From positions 15,046 through 79,045 of the forward strand of contig BQKZ01001666.1 of NCBI GenBank assembly GCA_036244855.1: a stretch of 64,000 nt of DNA, given 5' to 3'. This DNA comes from Temnopleurus reevesii (Eukaryota > Echinodermata > Echinoidea > Temnopleuroida > Temnopleuridae). The notes beneath the pieces are model-generated. The model saw only the letters and a program-made list of their open reading frames with translations, was not told where the DNA came from and searched no databases. Both the position numbers and the translations under genes were made by a program. Of this stretch, positions 57,701 to 64,000 are shown one piece after another (position 1 is the first letter of the stretch; the number at the start of each line of letters is the position of its first letter).

Positions 57701-60700
57701 TTCTATTATTATCTACCCAACAACAAAAACTTGGGTATGTCATAGGTCTACAGAGATTGAGGGGTAATCTACTCATTTGGGATTTTGAACTTTGGCATTT
57801 CTCCACAAAAGTAAGACAATTGAATTTCCAAATTAAAGTTGTTTCAATCAATTAATGAGAGGTAAAACAATATCAAAGACACAAAATAAAACAAATAACA
57901 ATAAAGCAAAAGAAATTTAAAAAAGAAAACAATAAAGAAGATCCAATTGCTACTTACGAGGCAGGTATGTAGTTCTTCCAAGCTTGGTCTAGTCTGTCCA
58001 GCCGACGCGCCATGGCAACCATCTCAGGGTCGACTGACTCTCTCATCTAAACAATGATAGGATCAGAGAAGCGTTATCAAACGTTCAGAATCAATGGTTC
58101 AATGATAAAGAGTGATGAGGGAAGAGTAATGAAAGATATAAAACAATATTTTTACCTCAACCACCAAATACAGGAGTGGCAATATTTTCTAAGCTACTAC
58201 CCCACATTAAAAAGAAATGCTCAAGATTTCCAACATTAATAACATTAATTGAAGAGAGTTAATCAGTTGTCTCATGATGTGCAAACGTAGAATGTTAGTA
58301 GAATGACCTTTCGGCTTCTGCATACTGCTAGCCTTCAGACTATAATGAAGATAGACCACACTGCGCGCACCTTATATTGACACGGGAGAGGTCGTTGCCG
58401 TTGACCAATCAGCGGGTGCGCCATTGTCCTCATGGCGACGGCAGGGGAGCACTGAATCTTTAGTAGATATTTTGTTGGAAGTAGAATCCTTAATATTATA
58501 TTCCTGGAATGCATCTAGTTGATGTACTATTTGTTGTTTCTTTTACTTACTTGTTCCTGTCGCTGCCGAGTAACTTGTATTCTATCGCACAGTACAGAAA
58601 CGTCAGCCATGAGACAGGAATAGAGGGTGGTGGTCGCAGACTGCATTATCTCCACATGGTAGCTGTAATGTGCAAATAAGAATGAAAGAAAATCATAGAA
58701 AATAATAAACAAGTGAAACGCCGCCTGGCAGTCTCGCCTGCATTGCGCGATTTGTAAATTATAGCAATATGATTTTGACTTATTTCTATAGAGATGGTTC
58801 AAGTTTGATGAATATTGGACGAGGAATTTTGAAATAAGAGCCAAGGTTAAGTTTTCAGGTTAAGATTTTGGAAATTTGACCTCAGATACCATTTGACCTC
58901 AACAATGCCCCGAGAATTGCTCTACATTATTTGGGCTACCCAATGGACACATTGTGCAAGTTTGATGAAATTCGGGCAAGGGGTTTTGAAATGAGAGCCA
59001 AGGTTATGTTTTCAGGTTAAGATTTCGTAAATTTGACCTCAGATGACCTTTGACCTCAACAATGACCTGAAAATTGCTCTGCACTTTTTAGGCCACCCAA
59101 CGGACCTATTGCGCAAGTTTGATGAAAATCAGGCCAGGGATTTGAAATGAGAGCCAAAGTTACGTTTTCAGGTTAAGATTTTGGAAATTTGACCTCAGAT
59201 GACCTTTGACCTAGAAAATGACCTGAAAATTGCTCTGCGCTATTTGGGTCACCCAATGGACCTATTGTGCAAGTTTGATGAAAATCGGGCAAGAGATTTT
59301 GAAATGAGAGCCAAGGTTAAGTTTTCAGGTTACGATTTCGTAAATTTGACCTCAGATGACCTTTGACCTGGATAATAACCTGAAAATTGCCCCACACTAT
59401 TTGGGCCGCCCAATGGACCTATTGTGCAAGTTTGATGAAAATCGGGCAAGGGGTTTTTGATTTAGAGCAATTCTAAATTGTTGACGCCGTCGCCGTCGCC
59501 GTCGTCGGAAAAAGCGGCGCCTATGTCTCGATTCTGCTACGCAGGCGAGACAAAAAGCAACTCTCTCACTTGTGATCTGCAATCTCACACATACTGTGTA
59601 AGAACTGACACCATTAGGTGAATGGCATTTCCTCTACCTACTAAGGGTAATTTTCATTCCTGTTGGTGGTGTGATGACAATTTTTAAATTTAAGATGGTA
59701 TCTGAATGTTTGCTTTGGTAATAAATTGGCCAATTTCTAGTATTTTTTAAATTCTAATATCTCATTGTAACACTGCCTTACTTGAAATATGTTCAAATTC
59801 AAGCATAAATGCTCTTGATTATTTGCTGAATAGGAGCATTCATTTGACGATTTTTAAGTGTCTGTGCTAAATCAAACACATTAACAAGTTCATTTTCCCA
59901 CGCCAGCGTTTTGTACCAGGTTTACACAGTGGTCGAAAATACAACATCTTTGTGAATTCTGACCTTTATGTCTGAATTACACTTACAGTTGAAACAATTG
60001 TTGATAGTTATCCTGGACAAACTGGATCTCAGACTGAATGTGTACAATAAGTTTGCTGATCTGTTAAAGAGAAACCAAAAAAGCAGTGAAATAATGATAG
60101 GCCTACATGTATTGTACAATGTAAAGTGTTTGAAGATTACCAGTCCTTATACTTGATATGTAATTGCATGACAGTATTATCATTACTTCATTGTGTAACA
60201 CGAATGAGACACAGGAATTACAAATTTTTACTCAAGATGCATTGCAAAAAACATGGGAATGTAAAAAATGAACGGAAATGATCTATCTACACAGGACCAA
60301 CACATAAACCAAGACACAAATAAGCACATGGGACTAAATATAAAAAATCTATGTGAATGCAGGAATTGAATGCTAAATGTTTCAAAATGCTTTTTCATAT
60401 TGTCAAACAGTTAAATACAGTCTGTATGAATTTCCTGGAACATTTTTATTGACTTCTTTCCATTTTTTATATAATCTAAGACAGCAGAAACAAATACATA
60501 TATAATTTCAAACAATTTAATTTTGTGATTCTATTGGAAACAAGATTGTTTTGAAACTAACCTAAATATGCAATATTCAGAGGTTCAACTTGAAGGGGCA
60601 AATATAAGCTCTCGCTTCACTGCTCTTTGTCTTATTCATTACCAAAATAAATAATGTTGGCTCTAATGATAAAAATGTATATAAGAATGTATAAATTCCA

Positions 60701-63486
60701 AACCTACCAGTTCTGCAGAAACTGGTGATGAATATGCATTAAGGCGGAGCTCTGTGGTCAGTCGTAACTTCTGACCGTTGTAACTATTCTGGATACTCTC
60801 CTGGATAGTGTAAAATTAAAGCAAAAAATAATTAAGGGGTAGAATAAAAAGAAAAAATGAAGCTTTGGAGGATAAAGTAAATTGGAGAGGTGCGGTGCAG
60901 AGATCTATTCTGCCATGTCCTCGTTCTATATATAAAAATCTATTTCTTTTCAGAGTCCTTCATCAAATATAACCTTAAAGGGGAACACAGACATTTCATT
61001 GCTATCATTAAATGAAGAAAATTAAGATGAACAAACTGTGAAAATTTGAGCAAAATCGTATATTCTATTCAAAAGTTATGAATTTTCAAAGTTTTGATTT
61101 ACACCCCTCATGGGCTCCCTAAATTGGCAAACGTACAGGTACAAAGTGGCTGCCAACATGGAGAACCCTCTATTGACTTTGTACATCAAAATTTCACATT
61201 TTCCTCTTTTTCCAGAAATGTATGCTAAATTTTGTTTTCTCGGTTAGATATATTATAGCCACATCAATTCTGCAAGCATTCCAGAAAGAAAGGTATTGAT
61301 TCCTCATTTGAAATATGATATTGATCCATTTTTAATATTTAATAAATTTATATACAAAGTGAATGAAGAGTGCTCCATGTATGACATCACAGATTATGCT
61401 AATTGGCTATACATTGCCAATTCAAGGATGCCCAGTACAGGTGGAAATGATAACTTTGAAAATTCATAACTTTTGAACGGATCATCCGATTTTGCTCAAA
61501 TTTTCACAGTTTGTTCATCTGATTTTTCTTCGTTTACTGACCATACATTATTGTCTGGATGTAATTCCCCTTTTATGACAGTCTCTATTCTATTGCTTTA
61601 ATAATGAAGGGTCACAATCTGAAAAAATATATTTTTACATCTACTAAAATTATCAAGTACCAATCGAGAATGGGAAGGTTGGAAACCCAGAGATAAACAT
61701 TTTCTTTCAAGGCCGCGCCATTGTTTCCCGAGAAGTGAAAAAGATAAGAAGTCAGACGATTGAAGGATTTCTGATAAACATTATTTCAATAAAGGCTCCA
61801 AACCTACTGAGTCATATAGACCTCTGACCGGCAGCAAATAGAAATCTTTATTAAGACAGTATTACTTCTTCAACCCATAAGTCATGCAACACATTTGATG
61901 CTCTTTTGAGTGTAAAGATATCATTCAGTAAGTTGTACTCTAATGAATACTTTTCTGAAAGTTCAACGGTCATACCTTTCCTAAAAGAAGACCTTTTTTT
62001 TTTTTTGGTTGACAATCTGCAGAGCCCATGGATTTGAGATGATTTTTGAGATGACGTTTGAATCATTGTTGATGAGTGTGAATATTTTTTTGTTGTTATC
62101 ATAGATGTGGAAGCTCATTAACTTACATAGAATGCGCAAGTGTATATACCTACCTACAGGAGTCCTGAGTGCTGGGAATTGGTGATTTCATTATTATTTA
62201 TTTCTTTAGAGGGGGTCTCATGTTTCATTTTGTGAGTTCCAAAAAGTACATTGGCAATTGATTTTGGTATCCCTTACAAAGCACATCAGGCATAGGGGGT
62301 GTTGTTCAAAATCAACTGTAGATCAAATGCAACTTTGTAAATTGTAACGCACATTTTCGTTCGCGCACGGTATGCGCATTTAACAAGATGTGCATGGAAC
62401 AATGATTTTGATTGGCACGTTCCGATCAACTGCAACTTTCGATCAATTGCAACTTTTGAACAACGCCCCCATACTAAAATACCATTTTTTGTTCAGGTTG
62501 GCATCTCTGCAGATATGGAGAAAAAGAATCTGACTAACCTTGAGACTCTGTGTGATGATGGTTTCCAGGTTGCCTTGGTGACGCCCCAACAAAATGGTGC
62601 TCAGAGCAAGGATGTCCGAAAGGTTGGTTATCAAGCAAACTGAAATGGAGGCAAAAGAATTCAATTAAATTTACTGCAATCTAAATTGTTATATTGCAAA
62701 CCATTACGGGATATTGATCTGATTGTCTCAAAAGAGTTACATGGCCTAAGTTATTTTTGAAAGGCTATCTTTCTCAAGTCCACTTAAGGGGTGTTGTTCA
62801 AAGGTTGCAATTGATCGGAACGCGCCAATCAAAATTATCATTTCATGCGCGTCTTGGTAAATGCACATACCGGACGCGAATGAAAATGCGCATTACAATT
62901 TGCAAAGTTGCAGTTGATTTTGAGCAACACTCCATCAGTCAGTTTCTTTTTTTCTGATTCTAGTCAGTTGGTCTTGGGCATCACATCAATTTTCCTTTTT
63001 TTTTTTAGGGGGGGGGGGCTTATTCCATCATTGTCCTTAAACATTTAAATAAAAATACATTGCAAATATTAGTAATCTTTTGTTTCCAGCATTCTGTTCT
63101 AGCTTTTTATTTATTTCTTTTTATTTTCCTGTCAACGCTAAAAACAGACTATAAGTGGGACTGACAAAGTGCAGTGGCTGAAGGGACATCCTCTGTACAC
63201 ACTTCCTGTGTAAATATTGGAAATAGAATTAATCAATTATCTAACATGTTGTGAGAGTATCTATTGCCCCAGGTTCCGACACATTATATCCATGTGAATG
63301 AGTACACACACACAATATCTGCAACAATCTTCAGGGGTGAAGGAGGCAGATGATAACGAAGAAGAAGAAGAAGAATGGACCTCACTTACCCACTCTGTGT
63401 GGTGGAATCCTCTCCTGCAGTATCCTCTCCAACATTTCACAGCACCTCTCTTGAAGCTGGGAGAGCGCTCGACTCAAGAGCTCATA
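44096..63486 (-). CDS. Large unidentified gene, MUN/MHD-like helical protein (19 exons, 5' end outside window)
   Basis: Nineteen exons with GT/AG sites sum to 4458 bases: 1485 codons plus TGA with no phase conflict. The 5' end lies beyond the window. The N-terminal 270 residues are helical (YELLSRALSQLQERCCEMLE; LDRLDQAWKNYIPASSQQW). An 843-base exon (273-553) is Ser/His/Gly-rich, with a histidine run, and ends in a helical segment. Residues 554-838 are helical: CLRINNVQGLIEILPDLLAD, NRLHPLTACIHNHLIA, FCQELWRFIVK and VIQVLQLYTWPTTRLVQLY. Their spacing recalls the end of UNC13-type MUN domains, including the ELW and LYT..T..L motifs. Residues 839-927 (RKCFTGDELLLAL, AEQLLGCGLVRRMM) look DEP-like. 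The 559-codon last exon is acidic and Ser-rich, and ends IKRLCKACFRLR. No C2 domain is visible. I cannot name the gene; the fold reading is inference. Confidence 0.85.
46347..46475 (-). CDS. Large gene exon, DEP-like segment part 2
   Basis: 129 bases encoding DENPSENIWEWAQQTAEQLL and GCGLVRRMMASG to ALQQQ, with ACAG acceptor and GTAGGC donor. Confidence 0.88.
47174..47309 (-). CDS. Large gene exon, DEP-like segment part 1
   Basis: 136 bases encoding AWEGTTAESWPVRRETLRVL and QQRKCFTGDELLLALVHCQE, acceptor AAAG and donor GTATGT. The CFTGDEL wording resembles the start of DEP domains. Confidence 0.88.
47727..47807 (-). CDS. Large gene exon, LYT motif
   Basis: 81 bases, 27 codons: DGVIQVLQLYTWPTTRLVQL and YQSLLKK. 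The LYT..T..L pattern fits the last helix of MUN/MHD2 domains. Confidence 0.87.
48137..48205 (-). CDS. Large gene exon
   Basis: 69 bases, 23 codons: HIMETIANHSEHGLNADV and FLEPA, with GCAG acceptor and GTAAGT donor. Confidence 0.87.
48855..48938 (-). CDS. Large gene exon
   Basis: 84 bases, 28 codons: DFERLVEELLMKKLEDRKR to LLLQAIA, with GCAG acceptor and GTAAGT donor. Confidence 0.88.
49014..49253. repeat. CTGTCTATAGTGGCC element with a duplicated half
   Basis: ACAGTCAAACCTGTCTATAG to CTGTAGACAGGTTTGACTG. The segment CCTGTCTACAGTGGCCAC to GACAGGTTTGACTG is then repeated at 49167-49253. In an intron of the large gene. Fragments occur near 33298 and 43728. Confidence 0.65.
49920..50105 (-). 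CDS. Large gene exon, core of MUN-like segment
   Basis: 186 bases, 62 codons: VNQMLSQALTVLLELDMGAY to FCQELWRFIVK, with TTAG acceptor and GTATAG donor. Two decayed partial copies lie upstream in the intron. Confidence 0.9.
50161..50266 (-). pseudogene. Decayed partial copy 1 of exon 49920-50105
   Basis: It repeats the acceptor and 5' part of the exon (VNQMLSQALAILLEL), with an internal deletion of about 25 bases followed by an in-frame stop. No matching donor. Confidence 0.8.
50325..50448 (-). pseudogene. Decayed partial copy 2 of exon 49920-50105
   Basis: Reads VIQMLSQALKVLLDLDISV and then a TAG stop. An AG remains at the acceptor. Covers about the first 120 bases of the exon. Confidence 0.8.
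50710..50901 (-). CDS. Large gene exon, MUN-like segment begins
   Basis: 192 bases, 64 codons: MCLRINNVQGLIEILPDLLA to KYLHNLIVGQIKLLAFK, with ACAG acceptor and GTTCGT donor. The INN motif followed by a helix recalls UNC13-type proteins. Confidence 0.88.
50937..51096. mobile_element. GTGTTTCACC-family inverted-repeat element in an intron
   Basis: GGCAATGTTTCACCAAGTTC to TTTAGTGAAACACTGCAC, in the intron between exons 51631-51774 and 50710-50901 of the large gene. Confidence 0.65.
51631..51774 (-). CDS. Large gene exon, cysteine-containing
   Basis: 144 bases encoding VLNRVFIAQSAGLLGGCRHE to CLCDNFEPINPE, with acceptor TTACAG and donor GTAATT. A fragment of its 5' part recurs at 51911-51957. 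Confidence 0.87.
51911..51957 (-). pseudogene. Fragment copy of the 5' end of exon 51631-51774
   Basis: About 47 bases (AGCTCTGGGCGATAAACAC to ACCTGTAACAG) repeat the exon's first 35 bases and its acceptor in the intron just upstream. No donor or continuing frame. Confidence 0.75.
52412..52510 (-). CDS. Large gene exon (second copy in the duplicated block)
   Basis: 99 bases, 33 codons, coding the same GMTFAIRLFASNMLAMDL as 53754-53852. Including both would repeat 33 residues in frame, so I count it once. Confidence 0.75.
53065..53416 (-). pseudogene. Truncated copy of the 843-base exon ending at a single N
   Basis: It matches the 3' 350 bases of exon 54406-55248 and stops at the N at 53417. 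It lies in the block 52071-53416, which pairs with 53418-54756. Probably the other allele of the same contig. Confidence 0.85.
53418..54756. repeat. Duplicated 1.35-kb block with two exon copies, copy B
   Basis: Partner of 52071-53416. This copy is continuous with the rest of the 843-base exon. Confidence 0.85.
53754..53852 (-). CDS. Large gene exon (copy next to the complete 843-base exon)
   Basis: 99 bases encoding GMTFAIRLFASNMLAMDLC to TMISKE. The same exon recurs at 52412-52510, in the other half of the duplicated block; only one should be in the real gene. Confidence 0.75.
54406..55248 (-). CDS. Large gene 843-base exon, Ser/His-rich then helical
   Basis: 281 codons from GDEGAANNNNIIRPKATH to DLQQLFISPLQ. 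The first two thirds are low-complexity (histidine run, Ser-Arg repeats) and probably disordered and phosphorylated. The last third includes LPISSSLVDMVYVVRHACSL, predicted helical. Its 3' part is duplicated at 53065-53416. Confidence 0.9.
55494..55854. repeat. Duplicated intron block, copy A
   Basis: Starts ATACAAAAAGATGCATTAATC and pairs with 55856-56269 across a single N at 55855. It lacks about 50 bases inside its MITE, so the two differ by an indel and point changes, as alleles might. Confidence 0.8.
55664..55800. mobile_element. GATGCCAAC-family MITE, internally shortened allele
   Basis: Same family ends (CAGAGATGCCAACATTTAAG; AACTGTTAGCGTCTCTG). It lacks about 50 bases present in the copy at 56023-56205, its apparent allelic partner. 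Confidence 0.65.
55856..56269. repeat. Duplicated intron block, copy B
   Basis: Longer partner of 55494-55854, ending TTGTCCAAAGGACCATCA. Non-coding. Confidence 0.8.
56023..56205. mobile_element. GATGCCAAC-family MITE, full copy
   Basis: CAGAGATGCCAACAGTTAAG to AACTGTTAGCATCTCTG, in the intron between 56478 and 55248 of the large minus-strand gene. Confidence 0.65.
56335..56478 (-). CDS. Large gene exon
   Basis: 144 bases encoding FEAVHLTFSQVDGDSQDSYN to FASVIPKEQK, with TAG acceptor and GTAAAT donor. Confidence 0.87.
57028..57133 (-). CDS. Large gene exon
   Basis: 106 bases encoding SQQWRKSLTKSAVHWFQY and LIRDVQAMIVYSICRDK, with CCAG acceptor and GTAGGA donor. Confidence 0.87.
57958..58046 (-). 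CDS. Large gene exon
   Basis: 89 bases encoding MRESVDPEMVAMARRLDRLD and QAWKNYIPA plus two bases. The leading Met is internal, since a TTTAG acceptor precedes it and the upstream exons share the frame. Confidence 0.86.
58551..58662 (-). CDS. Large gene exon
   Basis: 112 bases encoding YHVEIMQSATTTLYSCLM and SVLCDRIQVTRQRQEQ, acceptor ACAG and donor GTAAGT. Confidence 0.87.
58731..59551. mobile_element. TIR element built of 157-bp tandem repeats with AGGTCA half-sites
   Basis: The ends are inverted: GTCTCGCCTGCATTGCG at the left, CTACGCAGGCGAGAC at the right. Between them, four units of about 157 bp recur (AGAGCCA at about 58836, 58994, 59151 and 59307). Three units contain TGACCT, CAGA, TGACCT, T, TGACCT (59034-59056, 59190-59212, 59347-59369); the first has a partial version. 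A GACGCCGTCGCCGTCGCC tract lies before the right end. In the intron between 58662 and 59987. Confidence 0.8.
59987..60060 (-). CDS. Large gene small exon
   Basis: 74 bases encoding ISKLIVHIQSEIQFVQDN and YQQLFQ plus two bases. It is found only by splice phase and helical pattern, between acceptor AACAG and donor GTAAGT. Confidence 0.82.
60708..60800 (-). CDS. Large gene exon
   Basis: 93 bases, 31 codons: ESIQNSYNGQKLRLTTELRL to SPVSAEL. CAG acceptor, GTAGGT donor. Confidence 0.85.
62295..62471. mobile_element. GTTGTTCAAAAGTTGCAA-family inverted-repeat element
   Basis: GGGGGTGTTGTTCAAAATC to CAACTTTTGAACAACGCCCC, with an extra tandem GATCAACTGCAACTTTC near the right end. In an intron of the large gene. 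Confidence 0.75.
62539..62639 (-). CDS. Large gene exon, helical
   Basis: 101 bases encoding CLITNLSDILALSTILLG and RHQGNLETIITQSLK. Phase matches the previous exon. Confidence 0.87.
62788..62930. mobile_element. GTTGTTCAAAAGTTGCAA-family inverted-repeat element
   Basis: GGGGTGTTGTTCAAAGGTTG to TTGATTTTGAGCAACACTCC, opposite in orientation to 62295-62471 and about 320 bases away. It shares GCGCGTCTTGGTAAATGC. Confidence 0.75.
63355..63376. repeat. GAA trinucleotide repeat next to an exon
   Basis: ACGAAGAAGAAGAAGAATGG lies a few bases past the donor site of exon 63390-63486. Confidence 0.8.
63390..63486 (-). CDS. Large gene, first exon in window
   Basis: 97 bases encoding YELLSRALSQLQERCCEM and ERILQERIPPHRV, acceptor ACAG and donor GTAAGT. 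The acceptor shows that further exons lie upstream, past base 64000 or in 63487-64000. Confidence 0.85.
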
Positions 63487-64000
63487 CTGTCAAGAATAAT
63501 AAATTGTGGACCGTTGGCGACAATATTGAATAAATTCTATCTATCATTACGTCACCCAGCGGAATTAATCCCAATCTTTCAAGAATAATATTGATAATAA
63601 TAATGATAAGATGGTGAAGATGAAAATAATAACAAGGTCAATGACAATGATGATGATGATGATAATAACAATGACGACTGTGAGGATGGTGGTTATTATG
63701 ACAACAATGATGATGATGGTGATTAATATTGCTTGTATATGTATCTTGTTTTATTGTCCTGCCTTTGCAGTTATACGCTTTGCCCTGGACAGATTTTATT
63801 TTCTCTGTATTTCTATACTTCTGTCATGTTTGATGTATTGCTCAATGTTCTTTATAACCTATTCCTTTATGTCAATAAAGTGATACAAAATAAAAAATAA
63901 AAAAATTAATGAGGAGGATGATAGTGATGATGATGATGATGATGATGGTTGTAACTACATGTACGACAGCAACAATGGTGATGATGATGATGACGATGAT
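63487..64000. other. Right edge: GAT microsatellites and possible retroelement tail
   Basis: Degenerate GAT/AAT repeats at about 63590-63725 and 63910-64000 flank a segment ending TCAATAAAGTGATAC and an A-rich run. That looks like the 3' end of a retroposed sequence. No exon was recognised. The upstream exons of the large gene should lie here or beyond. Confidence 0.5.

Noticed and set aside
63594..63883. Met-rich 90-codon frame
   Set aside because: It reads an ATG microsatellite and a retroposed-looking tail.
1..64000. tRNA or other structured RNA genes
   Set aside because: I scanned by eye for tRNA-like arms and B-box motifs and found none convincing; a covariance search was not possible.

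Overview
This is eukaryotic genomic DNA: AT-rich, gene-sparse and intron-rich, with two intact-looking protein-coding genes of a bilaterian animal and one large partial gene. Protein similarity to vertebrate orthologues is high, introns are long, and small fold-back transposons are abundant. I read this as an invertebrate deuterostome, most likely an echinoderm such as a sea urchin. That is inference; no species-diagnostic sequence is present. I recognised no rRNA, tRNA, CRISPR array or operon.

Layout: (1) 1-8455 has no supported exon and holds interspersed repeats and a purine-rich tract. (2) 8456-13651, minus strand, is QDPR (dihydropteridine reductase). Five coding exons are found; the last, about 38 codons, was not located. 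(3) 13652-14023 is a short gap between two divergent start codons, a probable shared promoter. (4) 14024-29978, plus strand, is KCMF1, a ZZ/C2H2 zinc-finger E3 ubiquitin ligase. Eight coding exons give a 397-residue protein, and one intron is a minor-spliceosome AT-AC intron. Its first intron holds a 61-bp hairpin satellite around a 380-base assembly gap, and a 2.2-kb fold-back transposon with two smaller fold-back elements nested in it. (5) 29979-44095 is intergenic and repeat-rich. (6) 44096-63486, minus strand, holds 19 in-frame exons of a large gene whose 5' end lies beyond the window (1485 residues present). I could not name it; part resembles the MUN/MHD region of UNC13-type proteins, and there may be a DEP-like segment.

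Assembly state matters here. Single-N joins at 27176, 28854, 39980, 53417 and 55855 are associated with near-identical duplicated blocks, which look like unmerged haplotypes. They create extra copies of KCMF1 exon 7 and of exons of the large gene. One more single N lies at 31878. Separately, three exons in two genes have degenerate copies of only their 5' part in the intron just upstream, which is a biological pattern rather than an assembly one.

The three genes show no pathway link. QDPR recycles tetrahydrobiopterin in the cytosol, KCMF1 works in ubiquitin-dependent turnover, and the third may act in vesicle traffic if the MUN-like reading holds.
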